NCBI RefSeq assembly: GCF_003325475.1
Contig: NZ_CP029495.1
Span: 4,526,001-4,590,000, forward strand
From: Chromobacterium phragmitis
GTDB taxonomy: Bacteria > Pseudomonadota > Gammaproteobacteria > Burkholderiales > Chromobacteriaceae
DNA length: 64,000 bases
Direction of reading: 5' to 3'
Shown here: one piece after another, positions 1-7,383 of the stretch
Layout: each line of letters starts with the position of its first letter
Numbering within the stretch: the stretch's first letter is position 1
The notes under the pieces: model-generated
Database searches by the model: none
What the model was told of the DNA's origin: nothing
Seen by the model: only the letters and a program-made list of their open reading frames with translations
Translations under genes and position numbers: made by a program

Positions 1-156
1 CCGGTGACGGCATGCCAGCCGCCGGCCGGCAGCCCGAGAACCAACCGCCAGCTAGCGCAAACGCTGCAGGCGGCCCGAGCCGCCCTTGAGATCTGCGCCG
101 CCCAGGTGGAAGCCATCGCCGCCTGCCAGCAACGCGCCGCGAGCCAACGCCCATGA
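1..156 (+). CDS. Rz1-like outer-membrane spanin (LysC), 3' end only
   Basis: The frame is open from the window edge and stops at TGA 154-156, giving about 51 C-terminal residues. They contain a Cys-Gln-Pro-Pro stretch and then an Ala/Leu/Gln-rich helix with Cys and Ala-Ala-Gln-Val, the look of the P2-family LysC o-spanin that helps breach the outer membrane at lysis. Position supports this, since P2-like phages place lysis genes just before the tail completion genes. Its TGA overlaps the ATG of the next gene. The N-terminus and lipobox lie outside the window, so the call rests on a short tail and on synteny. Confidence 0.5.
   Translation, partial: PVTACQPPAGSPRTNRQLAQTLQAARAALEICAAQVEAIAACQQRAASQRP
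3..89 (+). CDS. Possible 3' end of the Rz-like inner-membrane spanin (LysB)
   Basis: A second plus-strand frame is open from base 3 to TGA 87-89 and is nested against the LysC-like frame. P2-like phages embed the o-spanin gene in the 3' end of the i-spanin gene in another frame, which is the arrangement seen. The visible 28 residues are Pro/Ala-rich and not diagnostic, so this is offered mainly on layout. Confidence 0.25.
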   Translation, partial: GDGMPAAGRQPENQPPASANAAGGPSRP

Positions 157-365
157 CCGACATCTTTGACCAAGCCCAGGCGTTGGAGCTGCGCCAGCGC
201 GAGGAAGCGCTCGCCCGGCAGGCCGCCAAGCAGCGCGGCGGCGCCAGCTTCAGCCACTGCGAGGATTGCGGCGACGAGATCCCGCCGCTGCGCCGCGAGA
301 AAGCGGCCGGCTGCACCCGCTGCGCGCCATGCCAATCCGACCACGAGAAAGCCAGCCGCCGATGA
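153..365 (+). CDS. TraR/DksA-type C4 zinc-finger phage protein
   Basis: This 70-residue protein has a helical N-terminus rich in Glu, Arg and Gln and then a four-cysteine zinc finger: Cys-Glu-Asp-Cys-Gly-Asp-Glu-Ile-Pro, a spacer, and Cys-Thr-Arg-Cys-x-x-Cys. That is the phage TraR/DksA short form. Larger members bind the RNA polymerase secondary channel; whether this one does is not shown by the sequence. The ATG overlaps the upstream stop (ATGA at 153-156) and its own stop overlaps gene R, so it is translationally coupled within the late operon. P2-like prophages commonly carry it at this place. Confidence 0.85.
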   Translation: MTDIFDQAQALELRQREEALARQAAKQRGGASFSHCEDCGDEIPPLRREKAAGCTRCAPCQSDHEKASRR

Positions 366-760
366 ACAAAGCCGCCAGCCTGCGCGCCGCCCTGGAGGCG
401 GCTTTGCCTTATCTGCTGGACGATCCCGATCGCCTGGTCATGTTCATCGACGCCGGCCAGGTCGCCGCCGGCATGGGCGGCCCCAGTTTCGAGTACCGCT
501 ACACGCTGACCATCGGCCTGCTGGACTTCAACCTGCATCCAGACGAGGTGATGATCCCGCTGCTGCGATGGCTGCGCGCCAACGAGCCGGCGCTGCTGCA
601 AAATCCGGACAAGGCCCGCGAGGCGATCGCCTTCGAGGCCGAGATCCTCAACCACGCCGCCTACGACCTGCGCCTGCAGGTGAAGCTGACCGAGCGCGTC
701 AAAGTCACCATCTCCGGCGACGAGTGCGTCGCCGAACACCTGCCCGAGCCGAAGCCATGA
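362..760 (+). CDS. R: Tail completion protein gpR (P2-like)
   Basis: This 132-residue protein matches the P2 gpR class in size, composition and place. It works with gpS to finish the tail so that it can join the head. The ATG at 362 overlaps the previous stop and its TGA overlaps the ATG of S at 757, so translation is coupled through three genes. The N-terminal Leu/Ala helix and the central Tyr-Arg-Tyr-Thr-Leu segment are visible. An upstream in-frame ATG at 266 is rejected because it would run deep into the zinc-finger gene. Confidence 0.85.
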   Translation: MNKAASLRAALEAALPYLLDDPDRLVMFIDAGQVAAGMGGPSFEYRYTLTIGLLDFNLHPDEVMIPLLRWLRANEPALLQNPDKAREAIAFEAEILNHAAYDLRLQVKLTERVKVTISGDECVAEHLPEPKP

Positions 761-1200
761 GCGCGCAGCGCTACGAGGACGCGCTGGCCGGCCTGCTCGC
801 CAATCTGGACGGCAAGGCCCGGCGGCAGCTCGCTCGCGAGATCGCCAGGCAGCTGCGCCAGAGCCAGCAAAAGCGCATCGCCGCCCAGCTCAATCCGGAC
901 GGCAGCGCCTTCGCGCCGCGCAAGCCGCAGATCCAGGACAAGAAAGGGGCCATCCGGCGCGCGATGTTCAGCAAGCTGCGCACGGCCCAATGGCTGAAGA
1001 CAGAAGCCAGCGCCGGCGGCGCGGCGGTCGGTTTCATCGGCGAGGTCGAGCGCATCGCGCGGGTCCACCAACTCGGACTACGTGATCGTGTCTGTCAGCA
1101 CGTGTCTCGCGAGGTGCAATACCCAGCGCGTGAATTGCTGGGCTTAAGTCCACAAGATTACGAAATGATAAGGGATAAGGTTGTAGATTTCTTGTCTTAA
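757..1200 (+). CDS. S: Virion morphogenesis protein gpS (P2-like tail completion)
   Basis: This 147-residue protein is close to P2 gpS in length. It has a basic, Arg/Gln-rich N-terminal helix, a Phe-Ala-Pro-Arg-Lys segment and a C-terminal Tyr-Pro-Ala-Arg-Glu-Leu-Leu-Gly motif typical of the family. It partners gpR in tail completion. The last 40 codons turn AT-richer than the rest, so the border with the AT-rich island that follows (from 1201) may be a recombination junction. The start at 757 is fixed by the ATGA overlap with gene R. Confidence 0.87.
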   Translation: MSAQRYEDALAGLLANLDGKARRQLAREIARQLRQSQQKRIAAQLNPDGSAFAPRKPQIQDKKGAIRRAMFSKLRTAQWLKTEASAGGAAVGFIGEVERIARVHQLGLRDRVCQHVSREVQYPARELLGLSPQDYEMIRDKVVDFLS

Positions 1201-1201
1201 A

Positions 1202-1369
1202 CTAATTCTTGGGCATTGCAAGCTGAAAAAAGCTAGCCAATATTGTCAGCACCAAGAGACCTAGCATGCAATTAAGCATAAACTGATCATGTTGTTTTAG
1301 CGTCATCGCGACTGAAAAAACACCAAACATTTGAAAAAAATACTGAAAATTAGAAAAGAATTTCTTCAT
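1202..1369 (-). CDS. 55-residue putative membrane peptide (prophage cargo)
   Basis: This short ORF runs against the late operon. ATG 1369-1367 is preceded at good distance by AGGTAGGA, a strong ribosome binding site, and the frame ends at TAG 1202-1204. The product starts Met-Lys-Lys-Phe-Phe and has two hydrophobic stretches, the second running from Met-Leu-Gly-Leu-Leu to Ala-Ser-Phe-Phe. It lies 80 bases downstream of the Gly/His-rich gene on the same strand and is probably co-transcribed with it. No family is recognised; an immunity peptide, holin-like peptide or small toxin are all possible. Confidence 0.5.
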   Translation of the reverse strand: MKKFFSNFQYFFQMFGVFSVAMTLKQHDQFMLNCMLGLLVLTILASFFQLAMPKN

Positions 1370-1449
1370 TAAATCCTACCTATTTCCCTTGCTAATAACA
1401 ATCATCAGCAAGAGGTGTTAAACATAAAGTCAATCAGATTAATTTAAAA

Positions 1450-1998
1450 TTAATCCCCGCCATCGCCTTCGCCTCCGTCACCCCCGCACGGCCCCATGCC
1501 TCCAGATGGTTCATTGGGATCATGTGGCGCACTGCATGATACCGATCCGTGGCTTTCTGTGTGGCTGACGCCATGGCCCTCGCCCCCGTGTCCAGCGTCA
1601 GGAACCACCATAATGCAGGCCCCAGTTATGCCTGTCGCGGCTCCGGTTGTCCAAGACAGCATGCCTGGCAAGGATGGATTCTGCACGACTGCAGGAATGT
1701 TCCCGAGGGCCGCAACTATCGCACCAATACAGGCGCCATTTGCGCCAGTATATTCAAGATGTGGAGCGCCAGGAACGTGGCCATTAACTCCAGGGTAGCC
1801 ACTCAAGCCCGGTGTATTTGCCATACCGGGCTGATTAATTTGCGTGGCAGGATATCCGCTAAGGACAGCCAATGCAGCGGGGGACAAATTGACTGAAACG
1901 GAAGGTGTCGGCTGTGGAGCTGGTTTCGGCGAATTTGATTGTTTTTGAGCAGCCGCTGCCAGCATGTTGCGCAGCATATTTGTACTGATTTCCATCAT
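1450..1998 (-). CDS. Gly/His-rich protein of unknown function (prophage cargo)
   Basis: This 182-residue protein is inverted between late genes S and V and flanked by AT-rich DNA. Residues 1-40 are Ala/Gln/Pro-rich. Residues about 55-85 contain a repeated Ser-Gly-Tyr-Pro motif with Pro and Gly. Residues about 85-130 are hydrophobic and Gly/Ala-rich with two Cys, and the C-terminus is Gly/Asp/His-rich with four more Cys. There is no signal peptide or known catalytic motif. GAG lies upstream of the double ATG (1998 or 1995). Inverted orientation, base composition and site point to a moron gene expressed in the lysogen. Confidence 0.65.
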   Translation of the reverse strand: MMEISTNMLRNMLAAAAQKQSNSPKPAPQPTPSVSVNLSPAALAVLSGYPATQINQPGMANTPGLSGYPGVNGHVPGAPHLEYTGANGACIGAIVAALGNIPAVVQNPSLPGMLSWTTGAATGITGACIMVVPDAGHGGEGHGVSHTESHGSVSCSAPHDPNEPSGGMGPCGGDGGEGDGGD

Positions 1999-2198
1999 AT
2001 ATTCTCGATATGAAAACGCAGTGCGAATATATCAAAGACAAGGCATTTGACGCACAAAACATTCAGCATGTCATGTGCATATATTGTTTCTGAATTATGA
2101 CAAATCATGACACTTAATATGGCTTCTATGCATATTATTTTGAATTGTTAATTTTTGTTAACATCTTAAACGTAAGCACCCTGACAAAGATGCAATGA

Positions 2199-2259
2199 GT
2201 TGTAGAAGGCCACTACACAACACGCTTGCCACGACACTCCCCGCCGGCCTGTGCAAACT
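2199..2259 (+). promoter_or_regulatory. Candidate Ogr-activated late promoter of the V operon
   Basis: A perfect dyad GTTGT-N13-ACAAC lies at 2199-2221 and a CAAACT box at 2254-2259. P2 late promoters lack a good -35 and instead have a TGT/ACA dyad centred near -55 that binds Ogr. The same dyad class and a CAGACT box occur upstream of FI with identical spacing. The predicted transcription start is about 2265-2266, almost at the gpV ATG. Confidence 0.6.
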
Positions 2260-2266
2260 GGCCTAT

Positions 2267-2914
2267 ATGGACGATTTCGCCGACCTTTCCCGCCGCATCG
2301 AGAGCATGATCCGCTTCGGCTCCATCGCCGCCGTGCAGATGGCGCCGCCGCGCGTGCGCGTGCAATCCGGCGGCCTGACCAGCGCCTGGCGGCCCTGGTT
2401 CGCGCTGCGAGCCGGCGACACCCGCGACTGGGATCCGCCGACGCCAGGCGAGCAGTGCGTGCTGTTCAGCCCCAGCGGCGACCCAGCCACCGGCGTCGCG
2501 CTGGTCGGCCTGTACTCCGACAGCCGCCCCGCGCCATCCAGCAACCCCGATGAACATGTCCGAGCCTACCCGGACGGCGCGCGGATAGCCTACAACCACG
2601 TCACCGGCGCGCTGTCGGTCGCCGGCGTCAAGACTGCGCGGATCCAGGCATCGGGTCTATGCACGGTGGACTGCCCTCATGCCGAGTTCACCGGCGACGT
2701 CCACATCCAGGGCAAGCTCACCGTCGATGGCGAAACCCTGCTCAAGGCCTTGCTCACCTATATGAACGGGCTTGCAGGCCAGGGCGGCGGCGCGGGCACC
2801 CGCATCAGCGGCGCGATCGAGCACAACGGGGGCGGCCTCAGCAGCAACGGCGTCACGCTGCATGCCCACGTCCATCCGGACTCGCATGGCGGCGACACCG
2901 GGGGGCCGAAATGA
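2267..2914 (+). CDS. V: Baseplate spike protein gpV (P2-like)
   Basis: With the start at 2267 the protein is 215 residues, matching P2 gpV in length. It forms the membrane-piercing spike of the contractile tail. The C-terminus has His-Ala-His-Val-His-Pro followed by Gly-Gly-Asp-Thr-Gly-Gly-Pro, the iron-binding spike-tip signature known from P2 gpV, and an OB-fold-like N-terminal half precedes a beta-rich stem. An ATG at 2195 would add 24 residues unlike the family. The 2267 start has no clear ribosome binding site and sits within a base or two of the predicted transcription start, so a leaderless message is possible. Confidence 0.88.
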   Translation: MDDFADLSRRIESMIRFGSIAAVQMAPPRVRVQSGGLTSAWRPWFALRAGDTRDWDPPTPGEQCVLFSPSGDPATGVALVGLYSDSRPAPSSNPDEHVRAYPDGARIAYNHVTGALSVAGVKTARIQASGLCTVDCPHAEFTGDVHIQGKLTVDGETLLKALLTYMNGLAGQGGGAGTRISGAIEHNGGGLSSNGVTLHAHVHPDSHGGDTGGPK

Positions 2915-3273
2915 GCGCGCGCTACATCGGCCTCAACGCTGCCACCGGGCAACAGCTCTCCGATCTGGACCACATCCGGCAAAGCATCCGCAAGATCCTG
3001 ACCACCTCGCTGCGCAGCCGCGTGATGCGCCGCGACTTCGGCAGCCTGGTGCCGGATCTGATCGACAAGCCGCTCAACAGCAAAACCCATATGCAGCTGC
3101 TGGCCGCCACCGTGATGGCAATCAGCGCCTGGGAACCGCGGGTCGAGCTGGCGCGCGTGCGGCTGCAGGCCGGCCAGAACGCCTCCGACCTGTTCGTCGA
3201 TCTTGAGCTCACCCGCCGCGATGACCGCGGCGCAGGCCAATCCGCCAACCTTCGCGTGCCGCTGAGAGGCTGA
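2911..3273 (+). CDS. W: Baseplate wedge protein gpW (gp25-like)
   Basis: This 120-residue protein belongs to the GPW/gp25 baseplate family. Visible features are the N-terminal Asp-Leu-Asp-His-Ile-Arg-Gln-Ser-Ile region, the Ser-Arg-Val-Met-Arg-Arg-Asp-Phe-Gly-Ser core, an Ile-Asp-Lys-Pro-Leu-Asn motif and a Trp-Glu-Pro-Arg segment. It is a structural part of the baseplate wedge with gpJ. Its ATG overlaps the stop of V and gene J begins four bases after its end. Confidence 0.9.
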   Translation: MSARYIGLNAATGQQLSDLDHIRQSIRKILTTSLRSRVMRRDFGSLVPDLIDKPLNSKTHMQLLAATVMAISAWEPRVELARVRLQAGQNASDLFVDLELTRRDDRGAGQSANLRVPLRG

Positions 3274-3277
3274 CGCC

Positions 3278-4219
3278 ATGACCATCGACATCACCCAGCT
3301 TCCCGCGCCGCAGGTCGTCGAGGAGATCGACTACGAGGCGCTGCTGCTGCGGCGCAAGCAGCGGCTGGCCGCCGCGGTGCCGGCCGACATCCGGCAAGCC
3401 GTCGCCGCCGCGCTGGAGTTGGAAACCGAGCCGCTGACCATCCTGCTGCAGGAAAGCGCCTACACCGAGCTGATCCTGCGCCAGCGCGTCAACGAGGCGG
3501 CCAAGGCCACCATGCTCGCCTACGCCGGCGGAACCGACCTCGACAACAAGGCGGCCGATTACAACGTCAGCCGCCTGCTGGTCGCGCCGGCGAATCCGGA
3601 TGCCAATCCGCCGACCGAGGCCGTTTGGGAGAGCGACGACCGCCTGCGGCTGCGCGCCCAGATGGCGATGGAGGGAACCACCGTCGCCGGCAGCCGCGGC
3701 GCTTACCTGTTTCACACGTTGTCCGCCTCCGCCAATGTCGCCGCCGCCCACGTCGAATCGCGTGCAGATGGCCCGCTGCGAGGCGACTCGCCGGCTCCGG
3801 GCGAGGTGCGCGTCTGGCTGCTGGACGCGCGCGGCGACGGCGTGCCCGGCCGGGAACTGCTCGATGCCGTCACCGCGGCGCTATCGGCCGAGACCGTGCG
3901 TCCGCTCAACGACACCGTCACCGCGGCCGCCGCCAAGCCCGTGTCTTTTGCCGTGTCGGCCGTGCTGACGTTCGAGACCGGGGGAGAGGCCCTGTCCGGC
4001 GGGCTCGACGCCGCCCGGCAGCGGGTGGAGGCCCTGCTGGCGAGATCCAAGAGGCTGGGCACCGGCAAGCAGCCGTCCGGCCTTCCGCCTGCTGCGCTGA
4101 TCGCCGCATTAAAGGTGGCCGGCGTGCACGACGTCAAGCTGCTTTCCCCGATGGCGACGGTCGCGCAGGGCGTCGGCGAGTTCCCGCTTTGCGCCGCCAT
4201 CACCCTGGATAAAGCATGA
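3278..4219 (+). CDS. J: Baseplate assembly protein gpJ
   Basis: This 313-residue protein is close to P2 gpJ in length and belongs to the Baseplate_J family, structural proteins of the wedge that connect the spike hub to the tail fibers. The Tyr-Ala-Gly-Gly-Thr-Asp-Leu-Asp motif near residue 86, the Arg-Leu-Arg-Ala-Gln-Met segment and the Gly-Ser-Arg-Gly-Ala-Tyr stretch are typical. Gene order W-J-I is as in P2, and the TGA overlaps the ATG of I (4216). Confidence 0.9.
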   Translation: MTIDITQLPAPQVVEEIDYEALLLRRKQRLAAAVPADIRQAVAAALELETEPLTILLQESAYTELILRQRVNEAAKATMLAYAGGTDLDNKAADYNVSRLLVAPANPDANPPTEAVWESDDRLRLRAQMAMEGTTVAGSRGAYLFHTLSASANVAAAHVESRADGPLRGDSPAPGEVRVWLLDARGDGVPGRELLDAVTAALSAETVRPLNDTVTAAAAKPVSFAVSAVLTFETGGEALSGGLDAARQRVEALLARSKRLGTGKQPSGLPPAALIAALKVAGVHDVKLLSPMATVAQGVGEFPLCAAITLDKA

Positions 4220-4782
4220 GCCGCGACCTGCTGCCGCCCAACCGCACCCCGCTCGAGGCCGCGCTGGCGGATGCCACGGCGCTGGCGATCAACCCTGCGC
4301 CGCTGCGCGGGACGTCCGATTCCGCCCGCTGTCCCTCGGCGCTGTTGCCCTGGTTGGCATGGGAACGCTCGGTCGAGGGATTCGACGCCGCCATCAACGA
4401 GGAGCAGCAGCGAGAGTTGATCCGGCAGTCCATCAGCCTGCATCGCCGCAAGGGCACGGTCTCGGCCGTGCGCGACGTGTTCCGCGCGCTGGGGCTGGGC
4501 GAGGTCCAGATCCTTGAAGGGAACCACCACTACATCGCTGACGGCACGCTGGCTGCCGACGGCTTCGGCACTGCCGGCGCCCCGGACGGCTGGGTCGAGT
4601 ACCGCGTGCAGATCGACAAGCTGTTGTCGATCAACCAGGCCAACACCGCGCGCGATGTGTTGGCCGATGTCGCGCCGGCGCGCAGCATCCTGTGGGGGAT
4701 CGACTTTACCGGCGCCTCCCTGATCGCAAACGGCTTTGCCATCGCCGATGGCGCCTATACCGCTGGAGTTGTGAACACATGA
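4216..4782 (+). CDS. I: Tail protein gpI
   Basis: This 188-residue protein is comparable to P2 gpI. It carries Leu-Leu-Pro-Pro-Asn-Arg-Thr-Pro-Leu-Glu at the N-terminus, a Pro-Trp-Leu-Ala-Trp-Glu motif and an Arg-Arg-Lys-Gly-Thr segment near residue 80, all typical of phage tail protein I. It is thought to act at the baseplate where tail fibers attach. Its ends overlap J and H by the usual four bases. Confidence 0.88.
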   Translation: MSRDLLPPNRTPLEAALADATALAINPAPLRGTSDSARCPSALLPWLAWERSVEGFDAAINEEQQRELIRQSISLHRRKGTVSAVRDVFRALGLGEVQILEGNHHYIADGTLAADGFGTAGAPDGWVEYRVQIDKLLSINQANTARDVLADVAPARSILWGIDFTGASLIANGFAIADGAYTAGVVNT

Positions 4783-5978
4783 CCAAGCTGATCTCGCCGA
4801 CCAATCCTGGCTGGCCCGACGTGACCCGCTTCGAAGTCGTCGAGCGCCTGCTCGGCGGCGATGGCGGCCCGCTGAACCGGGCGCCGCTCGAACTTCTCGA
4901 GCGCACTGAGTTTCTCAAGAAACAAATCGACGATCTGGTATCCGGCGCGCTGATCGCCGAGTACGCCGATCGCCTGAAGACACCACGCAACATCGCCATG
5001 ACGGGCGATGGTTCGTGGAGCGTGGCGTTTGACGGCAGTGGCAACGCCAGCGCGGCGCTGACACTCGCCAATAGCGGCGTCGTCGCCGGAACGTATGGCA
5101 TGTTGACAGTGGACATCAAGGGGCGTGTGACCGCGGCGCGAGCATTGGCCGCTGCAGACATTCCTGCGCTGGGCTGGTCCAAGATCGCCAGCGGCAAACC
5201 AACCACGCTCTCTGGCTATGGCATAACCGATGCGGCCTCCATCCGCGCTCCGGTATTTGAGGATCGGATAACGGTTCCGGAGGGGACGCAGACAGCGCCA
5301 AGCATCTCATTTCTGATGGACGGCAACGGCGATACCGGATTCTGGCATATAGCGGATGGCATGATTGGCGTGACGTGCAACGGCGTGGAGTCCGTGCGTT
5401 TCGGCCCCGCTGGCATCCAGTTTCCTGGCGTGGCGGCAGCCCTCAGCACACCGCAGGCCCTCGCGTCGGCACTGGGGAATGATCCCAACTTTTTCACGAC
5501 AATCACGACGCTGGCGCGGGCTGCCGCGCCTTCTGGCTTGATCGGCTATTTCGCAGGTTCCGCGGCCCCTGCTGGCTGGTTGCGAGCGAATGGCGCGGCG
5601 GTATCTCGCGCAACATATGCCGCGCTCTATGCCGCAATCGGCACCACCTACGGCGCGGGCGACGGGGCCGCCACCTTCAATCTGCCTGACCTGCGCGGCG
5701 AGTTCGTGCGCGGCTGGGACGATGGGCGCGGCGCGGATGCCGGCCGGGCGCTGGGCAGCTGGCAGTCGGATCTTGTCGGCCCTCACGATCACAATATCCG
5801 GAGGATGCCCGATGGAGCATCGCTCGGTCTCCCGTCACCGGCGGCAGGCGGCGCCTGGGCATATGGCAGTGGCGTCACCTCCGCCGACTTGGCGAATGTC
5901 TATACGACAGCGAAGAGCGGCATGGGCAATGAGAGCCGCCCCCGCAATATCGCGCTGCTCGCGTGCATCAAGATTTGA
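4779..5978 (+). CDS. H: Tail fiber protein gpH with collar domain
   Basis: This 399-residue protein is shorter than the 669 residues of P2 gpH. The N-terminal part resembles the attachment region of P2-like fibers. Residues about 150-165 have a Leu-Ser-Gly-Tyr-Gly-Ile-Thr-Asp-Ala repeat element, and residues about 255-320 are a tail collar domain with Pro-Ala-Gly-Trp-Leu and Leu-Pro-Asp-Leu-Arg-Gly-Glu-Phe-Val-Arg-Gly-Trp-Asp-Asp-Gly-Arg. The end has Asn-Glu-Ser-Arg-Pro-Arg-Asn-Ile-Ala-Leu-Leu. The protein reads the host surface. The central domain is somewhat AT-richer, as expected for exchanged fiber modules. Confidence 0.88.
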   Translation: MTKLISPTNPGWPDVTRFEVVERLLGGDGGPLNRAPLELLERTEFLKKQIDDLVSGALIAEYADRLKTPRNIAMTGDGSWSVAFDGSGNASAALTLANSGVVAGTYGMLTVDIKGRVTAARALAAADIPALGWSKIASGKPTTLSGYGITDAASIRAPVFEDRITVPEGTQTAPSISFLMDGNGDTGFWHIADGMIGVTCNGVESVRFGPAGIQFPGVAAALSTPQALASALGNDPNFFTTITTLARAAAPSGLIGYFAGSAAPAGWLRANGAAVSRATYAALYAAIGTTYGAGDGAATFNLPDLRGEFVRGWDDGRGADAGRALGSWQSDLVGPHDHNIRRMPDGASLGLPSPAAGGAWAYGSGVTSADLANVYTTAKSGMGNESRPRNIALLACIKI

Positions 5979-5990
5979 TTGGAAATCTCC

Positions 5991-6560
5991 ATGGATACCA
6001 AGATCGTCTATTCATACCATCCGCACACTGGTGAATATCTCGGCGCAACACTCGCCGATCGCTCGCCGCTGGACATCGACGAGATTTGGCTGTTGCCGGC
6101 GCACAGCACCGAACTGCACCCCCCGCTCGCGGGAGAGCGCCAGGCAGCAGTCTTTCTGGATGGCGCATGGAGCCTGTTACAGGACTGGCGTGGGATCCCG
6201 TTGTGGTGCCAATCCACAGCGCGACCCATAGCTGCGCAGTTGGGAGAGACCCCTGACGACGTGGGCGCCACCGAACTGCAGCCGCCGGCATATGGGGTGT
6301 GGACTGGCAAAAGCTGGGACGTCGATCAAGCTGCGCAGCGCGCCGGATTGATGCGCGTGGTTGACGATGAAATGACCATGAGGCGCATGCAGGCAGATGC
6401 GGCGATCACTCCCTTGCAAGACGCTGCCGATCTGAAGATCGCGACTCCAACCGAACTGGCCTCTCTCACCGCATGGCGACGCTACAGGGTAGAACTCTCA
6501 CGCATACCAGAACAGCAGGGATATCCATTGAATATCAATTGGCCGCTGAGACCTCAATAA
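5991..6560 (+). CDS. G: Tail fiber assembly chaperone (gpG-like)
   Basis: This 189-residue protein belongs to the Caudo_TAP tail fiber assembly family and presumably folds or trims gpH. The hallmark is its C-terminus, with Leu-Thr-Ala-Trp-Arg-Arg-Tyr-Arg-Val-Glu-Leu-Ser-Arg-Ile and Trp-Pro. GGAA lies about eight bases before ATG 5991; an in-frame ATG at 5979 has no such site and is rejected. It directly follows H. Confidence 0.85.
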   Translation: MDTKIVYSYHPHTGEYLGATLADRSPLDIDEIWLLPAHSTELHPPLAGERQAAVFLDGAWSLLQDWRGIPLWCQSTARPIAAQLGETPDDVGATELQPPAYGVWTGKSWDVDQAAQRAGLMRVVDDEMTMRRMQADAAITPLQDAADLKIATPTELASLTAWRRYRVELSRIPEQQGYPLNINWPLRPQ

Positions 6561-6618
6561 AGTGCCACGGGCAGGTGAAATGCCTGCCCAGACGTTGACT
6601 CGATCAGTAGGCGACGGC

Positions 6619-6885
6619 TTATCCGGAACTTGACGTCATCGACACGGAAACAGATTTTCCAACCGTCGCCGGCGGCCCCTGGTCTTTGAGGTTGTCCGCC
6701 TCGAACTTCAGGGCCGCCGCCACGCTGCGGCAGAAGAAAGAGATGGAATTGTCGTCGTGCTGGCTGGCCATGGAGATGCCCACTTTATCCAGGCAGAGAC
6801 AGAGATTTTCGATGGTGTCGGCGGTAGACCTTCCGACCAGAGGATTCAAAACCCGAGCGGCTTGGCGGCTATTCATTTTTTCCAT
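6619..6885 (-). CDS. 88-residue prophage protein of unknown function
   Basis: The gene is inverted relative to the tail operon and lies 51 bases downstream of the LuxR-type regulator on the same strand, so the two probably form one unit. The product starts Met-Glu-Lys-Met-Asn-Ser-Arg-Gln-Ala-Ala and contains a Cys-Leu-Cys pair near residue 29. A helix-rich core follows, ending in a Ser/Val/Thr-rich tail. No domain is recognised. Its pairing with a DNA-binding protein could make it a co-regulator or an effector. Confidence 0.6.
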   Translation of the reverse strand: MEKMNSRQAARVLNPLVGRSTADTIENLCLCLDKVGISMASQHDDNSISFFCRSVAAALKFEADNLKDQGPPATVGKSVSVSMTSSSG

Positions 6886-6936
6886 TTATCGTTACCAACA
6901 TATAAAAACCCGGAACGCATATTGTTGGCGATGGAA

Positions 6937-7344
6937 TTAAATGCCGGTATTGGCGGATCCGCCAATATTGAGGCCATGGACACTGGCTAATAGTGCAGTT
7001 CGATTGGAAACCTGCAGCTTGCGCTGCATGTTTTCAAGGTGCGCGCGAATTGTACGCTCAGTGCATCCCAATACAGAAGCCATATCTGTATTGTTCATGC
7101 CGGAACGCAATAGTTCGGCAACCTGCCTCTCCCGCCGCGTCAGCTTATTCAACGCGAGTTCAGCTTTCAACTTTACCGCCGCCGCATCGCGCAAGATAAA
7201 AATCAGAGCATCGGCCGCCGCGCCCAAATCCATCCCGTCCAGCACATTCGATTTGTCCGCCACGCGCCTCAAAACCGAAAGCATATCGCCCTCGTCTACC
7301 GCGCCCACGATAGTGTGGATGGCGGCGGCAGACGGGTATTGCAT
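6937..7344 (-). CDS. LuxR/NarL-type DNA-binding regulator (prophage cargo)
   Basis: This 135-residue protein has an N-terminal helical domain (residues 1-65) without a recognisable ligand or receiver fold. A full LuxR-type helix-turn-helix spans about 68-123: Leu-Thr-x-Arg-Glu-Arg-Gln-Val, the turn Asn-Asn-Thr-Asp-Met-Ala, then Thr-Glu-Arg-Thr-Ile-Arg-Ala-His-Leu and Asn-Arg-Thr. The phosphoacceptor Asp environment of response regulators is missing. It is inverted between tail genes G and FI, a position where P2 itself has no regulator. It may control its 88-residue partner, host genes or the late genes. Confidence 0.8.
   Translation of the reverse strand: MQYPSAAAIHTIVGAVDEGDMLSVLRRVADKSNVLDGMDLGAAADALIFILRDAAAVKLKAELALNKLTRRERQVAELLRSGMNNTDMASVLGCTERTIRAHLENMQRKLQVSNRTALLASVHGLNIGGSANTGI
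6948..6967. repeat. Perfect 20-bp palindrome in the 3' end of the LuxR-type gene
   Basis: Positions 6948-6957 are the exact reverse complement of 6958-6967, centred on GGATCC. The palindrome encodes part of the Asn-Ile-Gly-Gly-Ser-Ala-Asn tail, which it makes symmetric. It could be an operator, an mRNA hairpin between the two inverted genes or a recombination site. Confidence 0.7.
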
Positions 7345-7383
7345 TTAAAAATCCTGGGTTTTTTATAAAACTAGCCGGATAAC

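Noticed and set aside
166..756. Long open frame running through the zinc finger and R genes
   Set aside because: It is an alternate frame of overlapping phage genes. Only the part from 757 onward encodes a recognisable protein (gpS).
1496..1896. Plus-strand frames between S and V as phage late genes
   Set aside because: They are opposite the 182-residue minus-strand gene, have no ribosome binding sites and resemble no late protein.
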